NCBI GenBank assembly: GCA_023386135.1
Contig: JAEWKG010000026.1
Coordinates: forward strand, 1-11,438
From: Pseudomonadota bacterium
GTDB taxonomy: Bacteria > Pseudomonadota > Alphaproteobacteria > Sphingomonadales > Sphingomonadaceae
Length of the DNA: 11,438 nucleotides
Direction of reading: 5' to 3'
Part shown: positions 5,201 to 11,438 of the stretch, one piece after another
Layout of the letters: each line of letters begins with the position of its first letter
Numbering within the stretch: position 1 is the first letter of the stretch
Notes under the pieces: model-generated
What the model was told of the DNA's origin: nothing
The model's input: only the letters and a program-made list of their open reading frames with translations
The model's database searches: none
Position numbers and translations under genes: made by a program

Positions 5201-8026
5201 ATGCTTCGTGCCATTCTCGCCGCCGGCAGCGCGCTTGCCGTGCTCGCCGCCGCCTCGCCCGCCATCGCCAAGGACGCCGCGCCCGCCGCGGTCTCCGCGC
5301 CGAAGATCGAATACACCCAGTGGACGCTGCCGAACGGCTTGCGGGTGATCGCGCTGCCCGACGCGAGCACCGCCTCGGTGACCACTTCGATGTGGTACGA
5401 GGTGGGCTCGAAGCACGATCCGCAGGGCCGCAGCGGTTTCGCGCACCTGTTCGAGCACATCCTCAGCCGCAAGACGGTCAACATGCCGTACAACCAGGTC
5501 AACCGCCTGACCGAGGACGTCGGCGGCACCCGCAACGCGTCCACTGGTGACGACCGCACCAACTATTTCGAGACCGTCCCCGCGCAGTATCTCGAGACCA
5601 TGCTGTGGACCCATGCCGAGCGCATGGCGCGTCCGGTGGTCGACGACGAGGTGTTCGAGAAGGAACGCTCGATCGTGAAGGAGGAACTGCGCCAGCGCAT
5701 CCTCGCCCCGCCGTATGGCCGCATCCGGCTGTTGCTGGCCGAGAACGGCTATGACGTGCTGCCCGAGCGCCGTTCGGGTATCGGCAGCATCGAGCAGCTC
5801 AATGCCGCGACGCTGGCCGACGCGCGCGCATTCCACGAAGCCTACTACGGTCCCGACACCGCGACGCTGATCGTCGCGGGCAACTTCGACATGGCGAACC
5901 TCAAGGCGCTGGTGTCGAAGTACTTCGGCCCGATTCCGCGCCGCGCCAACGCGATCCCGCTGACGGTCGAGGGCAAGGAGCCGCAGCGCACCACCCCGCG
6001 CGAGATCGTCGCCACCGCGCCCAATGTGCCGCTGCCGGTGGTCGGATCGCTGTGGAAGGTGCCCGGCACCGGCAATCCCGACACCGCGGCGCTCGAGGTG
6101 CTCGATGCGGTGATGTCGGCGGGCGACAACAGCCGGCTGCACGATGCGCTGGTCCGCTCGGGCAAGGCGGTCGACATCAGCGAATCCGTCAACACCGCCG
6201 AGGAGGGCGGCTACTTCGCCTCCTTCGGCATCCTCGCCCCGACCACCGACAAGGCCGAAGTCGCGCAGATCCTCGATCGCGAGTTCGCGCGCCTGCGGGA
6301 CCAGCCGATCAGCGCGGCGGAACTGGCGGAAGCGAAGAACACCCTGTTCGCGCAGGCGCTGCGCAGCCGCGAGACGGTGCGCGGCCGGGCGTTCGAATTG
6401 GGCGAGGCGCTGGTCTCGACCGGCGATCCCAACGCCGCCGACGTGCGGCTCGAACGGATCGGTAAGGTCACCGCGGCGGACGTGCAGCGCGTCGCGCGGC
6501 AGTATCTCGCCCCGCAATCGGTGGTCGATTTCCGTTACGAGGCGGGGCCGGACAATCCGGCAGCCTATGCCAACCCGGCGCCAATGCCGACGTTCAAGAG
6601 CGTGCCCGCATTCCAGGGCACCCCAAACGCGCTCGCGCCCGAAGCGACGCGCCAGCCCGCGCCCGCACCCGCCGCGGCGCCGGACGTGAAGCTCGCGCAA
6701 CTGGTCGAGAGCAAGCTTGCGAACGGCATCCCGCTGGTCGCGGCGCAGACCGGCACGGTGCCGATCTCGACCATCACCGTCGTCCTCCCCGGCGGCAGCG
6801 CGACCGATCCCGCCGGCAAGGCGGGCCTCGCCGCGCTGGCCGCGAGCGTCGCCGACAAGGGCACCCCGACCCGTTCGGCCCAACAGATCGCTCAGACGCT
6901 CGAAAGCCTCGGCGCCTCGCTCAGCGCGGGTACGGCCAATGACGGAACGTACGTCAGCCTGACCGCGCCGACCGCCAACCTGCCGGCCGCGGGCGCAGTA
7001 CTCGCCGACGTCATCCGCAACGCGAGCTTCCCGGCCGACGAGCTGGAGCGCGAGCGCAAGCGGGCGATCGATGGACTGCAGGTGGCTTTGAAGGACCCGG
7101 GCTCGATCGCCGGGCTGGTCGCGACCCGCGTGCTCTACGGCGATGCGCCGTATGGCGGCGTGACCACGGTGAACACACTGCCCGCGATCGCGCAGGGCGA
7201 CCTCGTCGCCTGGCGCAACCAGTGGTGGCATCCCGCGACCGCCAAGATCGTCGTCAGTGGCGGCATCGCTCCCTCTCAAGCCAAGGCAGTAACCGAGCGG
7301 CTGTTCGGCGATTGGGCAAGCGCCGCGCCGGCTCCGGTCGCAGTCACGCATCCGGCGGGCGAGGCGCAGCCGGTCCGGACCATCGTGATCGACATGCTCG
7401 AAGCGGGCCAGGCGGCGGTCGTCGCCGGCGTGCGCGCTGTGTCGCGTTCGAGCGAGGATTACTGGCCGCTCACGGTGGCCAATGCGGTGCTGGGAGGCGG
7501 TTCCAACGGCCGCCTGTTCGAGGAAGTCCGCACCAAGCGCGGGCTCAGCTATGGCTCCTACAGCGGCTTCGGCGCGACCGCCGACGCTTCGATCCTGACC
7601 GCCAGCGCGCAGACCAAGAACGAGACCGCCGACGAAGTGGCACAGGTGATCCTCGACCAGTTCGCTCAGCTCTCGACCGCGCCACTGGACGAAGCTTCGG
7701 TGCAGAAGCGCCGCCTGTTCCTGGGCGGCTCGACCGAGCGTGCGTTGGAGACGAGCTCGGGCTTCAACGGCATCGTTGCCAACCTGCTGCTGCAGGGCCT
7801 GCCGCCCAGCGAGTCGGGCAAGGTCGCGCAGCACCTCGCCGCGGTTTCGCCCGACATCGCCAAGGCGGTCGCGGCCAAGCTCGTCACCCCGCAGCAGGCC
7901 TCGCTGATCGTGGTCGGCAACGCCGCGCAGTTCCTCGGCGACCTCAAGAAGGTCCGCCCTGACGTGACGGTGATCAAGACCAGCGACCTCGATCTCGATA
8001 GCCCGACGCTGGTTGCGGCGGACTAA
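5201..8026 (+). CDS. Exported M16 family (insulinase/pitrilysin-type) zinc metallopeptidase, two-domain
   Basis: 941 residues. A Sec signal peptide covers residues 1-23, with cleavage probably after AIA (AIA-KD), so the protein is periplasmic or secreted. The first M16 half carries the inverted zinc motif H82-L-F-E85-H86, with the third ligand expected at Glu162 (ERSIVKEELRQR, 155-166). A Pro/Ala-rich linker at about 474-495 joins it to a second M16 half. There the zinc motif is lost (AGLAALAASVADKG), but the substrate-side element remains: GGSNGRLFEEVRTKRGLSYG, with Arg780 and Tyr784. One active and one inactive half forming a clamshell is the normal M16 design. It probably degrades peptides or misfolded proteins outside the cytoplasm. 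GGGGGA at 5184-5189, 11 bases upstream, supports the ATG. It appears monocistronic, ending at a hairpin terminator. Confidence 0.94.
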   Translation: MLRAILAAGSALAVLAAASPAIAKDAAPAAVSAPKIEYTQWTLPNGLRVIALPDASTASVTTSMWYEVGSKHDPQGRSGFAHLFEHILSRKTVNMPYNQVNRLTEDVGGTRNASTGDDRTNYFETVPAQYLETMLWTHAERMARPVVDDEVFEKERSIVKEELRQRILAPPYGRIRLLLAENGYDVLPERRSGIGSIEQLNAATLADARAFHEAYYGPDTATLIVAGNFDMANLKALVSKYFGPIPRRANAIPLTVEGKEPQRTTPREIVATAPNVPLPVVGSLWKVPGTGNPDTAALEVLDAVMSAGDNSRLHDALVRSGKAVDISESVNTAEEGGYFASFGILAPTTDKAEVAQILDREFARLRDQPISAAELAEAKNTLFAQALRSRETVRGRAFELGEALVSTGDPNAADVRLERIGKVTAADVQRVARQYLAPQSVVDFRYEAGPDNPAAYANPAPMPTFKSVPAFQGTPNALAPEATRQPAPAPAAAPDVKLAQLVESKLANGIPLVAAQTGTVPISTITVVLPGGSATDPAGKAGLAALAASVADKGTPTRSAQQIAQTLESLGASLSAGTANDGTYVSLTAPTANLPAAGAVLADVIRNASFPADELERERKRAIDGLQVALKDPGSIAGLVATRVLYGDAPYGGVTTVNTLPAIAQGDLVAWRNQWWHPATAKIVVSGGIAPSQAKAVTERLFGDWASAAPAPVAVTHPAGEAQPVRTIVIDMLEAGQAAVVAGVRAVSRSSEDYWPLTVANAVLGGGSNGRLFEEVRTKRGLSYGSYSGFGATADASILTASAQTKNETADEVAQVILDQFAQLSTAPLDEASVQKRRLFLGGSTERALETSSGFNGIVANLLLQGLPPSESGKVAQHLAAVSPDIAKAVAAKLVTPQQASLIVVGNAAQFLGDLKKVRPDVTVIKTSDLDLDSPTLVAAD

Positions 8027-8043
8027 CATCACACCACACAAAT

Positions 8044-8129
8044 CGTCGCCCCGGACTTGATCCGGGGCGGTGCTTTCTTTTGCGACGTTGGCAAGGACGG
8101 CCTGACCCCGGATCAAGTCCGGGGTGACG
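8044..8129. repeat. REP-like palindromic repeat between convergent genes
   Basis: Arms at 8044-8067 and 8106-8129 are inverted copies, identical over the inner 19 bases (CCCCGGACTTGATCCGGGG and its complement) with one mismatch outside, around a 38-base centre. Each arm is itself a 7-bp hairpin with a 5-base loop. The right arm is related to the right arm of the repeat at 1581-1603 and shares its TGACG end. The element fills most of the 126-bp gap between the M16 gene and the ABC exporter gene, which converge on it. Confidence 0.85.
8049..8081 (+). terminator. Probable intrinsic terminator of the M16 peptidase gene
   Basis: The hairpin CCCCGGA-CTTGA-TCCGGGG at 8049-8067 is followed within a few bases by the T-rich run CTTTCTTTT at 8073-8081. 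It begins 22 bases after the peptidase stop. It is the left arm of the palindromic repeat, so the repeat seems to have been put to use as a terminator. On the minus strand the equivalent hairpin is not followed by a T tract. Confidence 0.55.
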
Positions 8130-8152
8130 GGTATTGGGAGGCGCGGCGCAGC

Positions 8153-9970
8153 CTACTCCGCCGCTTCGCTGAGGCTTTCGCTTTCGGCCTGCTGGCGGGC
8201 CCACATTTCCGCATAAAGCCCGTCGCGCCGGAGGAGCGCGGCGTGGCTGCCTTGTTCGGCGAGGCGACCGTGGTCGAGCACGAGGATTTCGTCCGCGTCG
8301 GCGATGGTCGACAGGCGGTGGGCGATGCTCAATGAGGTGCGGTGCTCGCTGACCCGGTGCAGGGTGGCGAGAATGTCTTGCTCGGTGCGCGAATCGAGCG
8401 CGCTGGTCGCTTCGTCGAGCAGCAGGATCGGCGGGTCCTTGACCAACGTGCGGGCAATCGCGACGCGCTGTTTCTCGCCGCCAGAGAGCTTGAGGCCGCG
8501 CTCGCCGACCTCGGTCTCGAACCCGTGCGGCAAGCGCTCGATGAAGGGCAGGATCGCCGCCCCTTGCGCGCCGCGGACGATGTCGTCGTGCGTCGCGCCA
8601 TTGCGGCCGTAAGCGATGTTGTAGCCGATCGTGTCGTTGAACAGCACGCTGTCCTGCGGGACGATGCCGATCGCGGCGCGTAGGCTCTCCTGTGTCACTT
8701 GGGCGATGTCCTGCCCGTCGATCAGGACACGGCCCGACCACGGATCGTAGAAGCGGAACAAGAGCCGCGCGATCGTGCTCTTGCCCGCGCCCGACGGGCC
8801 GACGATCGCAACTTGCGCGCCGGCGGGCACCTCGAAGCTCAGGCCGTAGAGGATGGTACGCTCGGGCTCGTAGCCGAACACTACATTGTCGAACGCGACG
8901 GTCGGCTGGCGGATGACCAGCGCAGGCGCACCAGCGGCGTCGGCGACTTCGGCCTCGGTGTCGATCAGCTTGAACATCGCCGCCATGTCGATGAGCCCTT
9001 GCCGTATCGTGCGATAGACCATGCCGAGCATGTCGAGCGGCCGGAACAGTTGGGTGAGATAAGTCTGGACCGCGACCAGGTCGCCGACCGACAGCCTCCC
9101 TTGGCTCCACTGCCATACCGTATAGCCCAGCGCGAACAGCATCAGCGCGTTCATGATCACCGACTGGGCGATGTTGAGCAGTCCGAGCGAATTTTCCGAC
9201 TTGATGGCGGCTTCGGCGTAGGCGCCGGCAGCGCGGCCGTAGCGCTCGCGCTCACGATGCTCGGCGCCGAAGTACTTGACCGTCTCATAATTAAGGAGCG
9301 AATCCACCGCACGGGCCAGGGCGGTTCCGTCGAGATCATTCATCTGCTTGCGCAGCTTGGTGCGCCACTCGGTGATCCATCTCGTGGTCGCGATATAGAC
9401 TGCGACCGTGATTGCGGTTGCGACTACCAACGGCCAGCCGAACAGCGTGTAGAAGATCACCCCGACCGCGATGAGCTCTAGAATCGTCGGGGCGATGTTG
9501 AAGAGCAGGAAATAGAGCATCGCATCGATGCTCTTGGTCCCGCGCTCGATGGTCTTGGTGATCTCACCCGTGCGGCGTGACAGGTGAAAGCGCAGGGAGA
9601 GCTGGTGGAGGCGCGCGAAAGTATCTTCTGCAAGGTTCTGGGTCGCTTCCTGCCCGACCCTTTCGAAGACGATGTTGCGCGTGTTGTCGAAAGCGGTGCC
9701 CAAGAGGCGGGCAGCAACGAAGGCGATCACGAAGCTGAGCGCGACCCAGACCAGCGGGTTGCCCTGCGCGGCCATCGTATCGACGACTTTCTTCATCGCA
9801 AGCGGCGTGGCCAGCGTGACGGCCTTGGCCAGCAAGACCAGCATTAGCGCTCCCGCGATGCGGATGCGCAGGTCCTTGCGATCGTGCGGCCAGAGGTACG
9901 GCAGGAAGCGCTTGAGCGTCGCCCAACCGTCGTATTCGAAAGCGGCGGGGGATGGGGCGTCAGGTCGCAT
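8153..9970 (-). CDS. Atm1-type ABC exporter (ABCB7/HMT1 family half-transporter)
   Basis: 605 residues, one six-helix transmembrane domain fused to one nucleotide-binding domain, so it works as a homodimer in the inner membrane. NBD motifs are complete: Walker A GPSGAGKST 391-399, Q-loop Gln439, signature LSGGE 495-499, Walker B ILLLDE 515-520, D-loop SALD 523-526, H-loop His551. The membrane domain has the Atm1 hallmarks NTRNIVFERVGQ (96-107), LSLRFHLSRRTGEI (124-137) and IERGTKSID (141-149). R203-x3-R207 and N266-x2-Q269 match in spacing the glutathione-contacting residues of Novosphingobium Atm1. Likely cargo is glutathione derivatives, thiol-metal conjugates or a sulfur compound for Fe-S metabolism. 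ATG 9970 is chosen because the open frame upstream to 10156 overlaps the preceding gene; the ribosome site (GGGG) is weak. It lies 40 bp after the aspartic protease gene. Confidence 0.93.
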   Translation of the reverse strand: MRPDAPSPAAFEYDGWATLKRFLPYLWPHDRKDLRIRIAGALMLVLLAKAVTLATPLAMKKVVDTMAAQGNPLVWVALSFVIAFVAARLLGTAFDNTRNIVFERVGQEATQNLAEDTFARLHQLSLRFHLSRRTGEITKTIERGTKSIDAMLYFLLFNIAPTILELIAVGVIFYTLFGWPLVVATAITVAVYIATTRWITEWRTKLRKQMNDLDGTALARAVDSLLNYETVKYFGAEHRERERYGRAAGAYAEAAIKSENSLGLLNIAQSVIMNALMLFALGYTVWQWSQGRLSVGDLVAVQTYLTQLFRPLDMLGMVYRTIRQGLIDMAAMFKLIDTEAEVADAAGAPALVIRQPTVAFDNVVFGYEPERTILYGLSFEVPAGAQVAIVGPSGAGKSTIARLLFRFYDPWSGRVLIDGQDIAQVTQESLRAAIGIVPQDSVLFNDTIGYNIAYGRNGATHDDIVRGAQGAAILPFIERLPHGFETEVGERGLKLSGGEKQRVAIARTLVKDPPILLLDEATSALDSRTEQDILATLHRVSEHRTSLSIAHRLSTIADADEILVLDHGRLAEQGSHAALLRRDGLYAEMWARQQAESESLSEAAE

Positions 9971-10010
9971 CGCCCCGACATGTGGGCAGCGCGCTGGTTT
10001 ATGGCAATGC

Positions 10011-10946
10011 TTACAGTGGAGAGGTCGAGGGCGGCCGCTCGGAGCCGGGGGGCAGGTCGAACAGCACCGAGCGCTCTGCAAAGTCGATCGCGACGCGGTT
10101 GAACAGCCTGAGATCATTGATCCCGAGGACCATCGCGGGTTTGCGCGCCAGGCCAAGCGCCGCGAAAGCTGGCGCGTCGGAATAGGCGATGGCCAGATTG
10201 CTGAGCTGCATACGCCCGATCAAGAGCGTCCTCGCGAACCCCAGCGGGCTCGTTACGGTAGCGCCGGTGACGTCGGTCGTAGTGACGTCCGCGCTGCGGC
10301 GAGAACGCAGCCGGCGCTGGAGTGAGAGGTTGCCCATCGACCCCTGGGCGCCCGTATCGATGATCACCGACGTCCGGACGCCATCGATTGAAGCGTCGGT
10401 AATGATCAGCCGCCCAAGCTTGCGGCGCGCACGGACCACTATCTCGTATCCGCGATTGCCGCCAAGCGCGCGAGAATCGTCGACCGCGATGGTCTGGTTC
10501 TTGAAGTCGACAAGCACACGCAGGTCCTGCAGCGAATCCAGCCCGAGGATGCCGTCCGCGCCGATATGCTCGGCTTCGAGGATGGGAGCGTGGAGCGCAT
10601 CGAAGACCCGTGCCGCGAACTCGAGTCCGTTGAGCTGGACGAGCTCGACCTGCTTTGATGCTGCCATCCCGACAAGCGTGGCCTGGCCAAGGGAAGGCAT
10701 GGATAGCTTATCTCGCAGTGCCCGCGTAACGACGGTTGCCTGCGCGCCGGTGTCTATCATGAATCGAAAGGGGCCTTGACCATCGATCATGACCGGAACG
10801 GTCATCCGGCTGTAGCGATCGGTCTGGCTGGCGACGATCTCGCCGGTTGCAGCGTCCGAAACCTCGTTCGCGCCGGGGGCTTGCGGGAAAGCCGGTGTCG
10901 AAACCATTGCGAAGACAACGCAAGCGCGGAATTTCAGATGGCCCAT
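10011..10946 (-). CDS. Exported retropepsin-like aspartic protease with two DTG domains
   Basis: 311 residues. An N-terminal signal is likely (MGHLKFRACVVFAMVSTPAF, cleaved in the following QAPG region). Two related domains follow. Domain 1 has FMIDTGAQATVV with the catalytic triad D65-T66-G67 and a partner DGILGLDSL at 131-139. Domain 2 has VIIDTGAQGSMG with D197-T198-G199 and a partner VLGINDL at 273-279. Viral retropepsins have one DTG per chain and dimerise; here both halves are in one chain, as in pepsin, so an internal active dimer is expected. Both Asp, Thr and Gly sets are intact. Substrate is unknown and the site is probably periplasmic. ATG 10946 is backed by GGGAGAG at 10954-10960, 7 bases upstream; a GTG at 10985 would bury the signal peptide. 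It lies between a flippase gene and the ABC exporter gene on the same strand. Confidence 0.87.
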   Translation of the reverse strand: MGHLKFRACVVFAMVSTPAFPQAPGANEVSDAATGEIVASQTDRYSRMTVPVMIDGQGPFRFMIDTGAQATVVTRALRDKLSMPSLGQATLVGMAASKQVELVQLNGLEFAARVFDALHAPILEAEHIGADGILGLDSLQDLRVLVDFKNQTIAVDDSRALGGNRGYEIVVRARRKLGRLIITDASIDGVRTSVIIDTGAQGSMGNLSLQRRLRSRRSADVTTTDVTGATVTSPLGFARTLLIGRMQLSNLAIAYSDAPAFAALGLARKPAMVLGINDLRLFNRVAIDFAERSVLFDLPPGSERPPSTSPL

Positions 10947-10953
10947 CGAGGCT

Positions 10954-10960
10954 CTCTCCC
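10954..10960 (-). promoter_or_regulatory. Ribosome binding site of the aspartic protease gene
   Basis: GGGAGAG on the minus strand is 7 bases before ATG 10946. It supports this start, which places the signal peptide at the N-terminus, over the GTG at 10985. Confidence 0.7.
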
Positions 10961-11006
10961 GGGTGGAGATTACCACGCCGGGCACCCGACGTCGCGCGAA
11001 TTGCGC

Positions 11007-11438
11007 CTAGGCCGGTGAGAGCTCTCGCCGGAGTACGAAGGCTACGATCTCGCTGACCGCGCCGCGCGCGAAGGTGAGGAGCGCTCCGAGATACGCCAGC
11101 GCCCCGATTGTCGTCAGAAGTGCCAACGCGGCAAGCGCAGGCATCGGAGGAAGCATCTCACGCACTCCCGCAACCACTAACGCCATGGCGGCTGTCGCCG
11201 CAAAGGCGGGCGCCAGCGCGCCCGCAAGCGCGCGTGAGCGGACGCCGACAAGCGGCAGCGTGAGGGCGTAGGTGAAGAGGAGGAGGGCGGGGGCTCCGAT
11301 CCACCAGGCGGTGACCAGACCTTGGGGCCCATAGCCCACGCCCGCCAGAAACAGCAGCGGAAAGAGAAGTGCGCCTGCGCCGTTCGTCATCATGTAGATC
11401 CTCGGTTGCCCCATTCCGTTGGGTGCGGGGCTGCAGAC
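11007..11438 (-). CDS. Polysaccharide/oligosaccharide flippase (PST/MVF-like), C-terminal part, runs off right edge
   Basis: The frame is open from the right edge to the TAG at 11009-11007, giving 143 residues of a longer protein; the internal ATG at 11414 is not the true start, because VCSPAPNG precedes it in frame. Four hydrophobic segments are visible, with the motif NGMGQPRIYMMTNGAGAL at the left end and GPQGLVTAWWIGAPALLL after the first helix. The pattern N-x-M-G-x-P-R followed by GAxGL-x-x-AW is the C-terminal part of Wzx-like lipopolysaccharide or exopolysaccharide flippases, which move lipid-linked sugar units across the inner membrane. Full-length members have about 400-500 residues and 12-14 helices. 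It lies 60 bp upstream of the aspartic protease gene on the same strand. Assignment rests on pattern memory of a short fragment. Confidence 0.7.
   Translation of the reverse strand, partial: VCSPAPNGMGQPRIYMMTNGAGALLFPLLFLAGVGYGPQGLVTAWWIGAPALLLFTYALTLPLVGVRSRALAGALAPAFAATAAMALVVAGVREMLPPMPALAALALLTTIGALAYLGALLTFARGAVSEIVAFVLRRELSPA

Noticed and set aside
5063..8116. A 1017-residue minus-strand open frame opposite the M16 peptidase
   Set aside because: It is Arg/Gly-rich, with no recognisable motif. Its codons mirror the third-position GC bias of the peptidase gene, which carries clear catalytic motifs on the other strand.
9971..10156. 62-residue N-terminal extension of the ABC exporter
   Set aside because: It overlaps the end of the aspartic protease gene, and the extra residues (Cys/Ser/Arg/Pro-rich) do not resemble an Atm1 N-terminus.

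Overview
The window is GC-rich, densely packed chromosomal DNA from an alphaproteobacterium, most likely a sphingomonad (Sphingomonas or a close relative). The support is protein character: a CBP3-type cytochrome bc1 assembly chaperone divergent from bamE and hslVU, an Atm1-type ABC exporter close to the Novosphingobium protein, and REP-like intergenic palindromes of a style common in alphaproteobacteria. This assignment is from memory of families, not from a search.

Layout, left to right. (1) 1-299, minus: N-terminal part of a ubiquinol-cytochrome c chaperone gene running off the left edge. (2) 427-2929, plus: bamE, hslV and hslU, covering outer-membrane assembly and the cytoplasmic HslVU protease. 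A heat-shock-type promoter fills the 36-bp gap before hslV, and a palindromic repeat sits between hslV and hslU. (3) 4999-2926, minus: a POT-family transporter followed 7 bp later by a small two-helix membrane protein of unknown function, whose stop codon interlocks with that of hslU. (4) 5201-8026, plus: an exported two-domain M16 zinc peptidase, divergent from the transporter. (5) 8027-8152: a convergent intergenic gap with a second palindromic repeat and a likely terminator. (6) 11438-8153, minus: the C-terminal end of a polysaccharide flippase, an exported protein with two retropepsin-like domains, and an Atm1-type ABC exporter. They are spaced 60 and 40 bp apart and may be one transcript.

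Functionally this is mostly housekeeping: envelope assembly, cytoplasmic and extracytoplasmic proteolysis, peptide uptake and thiol/metal export. There is no phage, insertion sequence, CRISPR, tRNA or rRNA, and no stretch over about 200 bp without a gene. I saw no convincing new multi-gene system. The signals most worth a second look are the RpoH-like promoter with a probably leaderless hslV, the palindromic repeat that supplies a spurious in-frame ATG to hslU, the duplicated DTG aspartic protease, and the unknown membrane protein coupled to the POT transporter.
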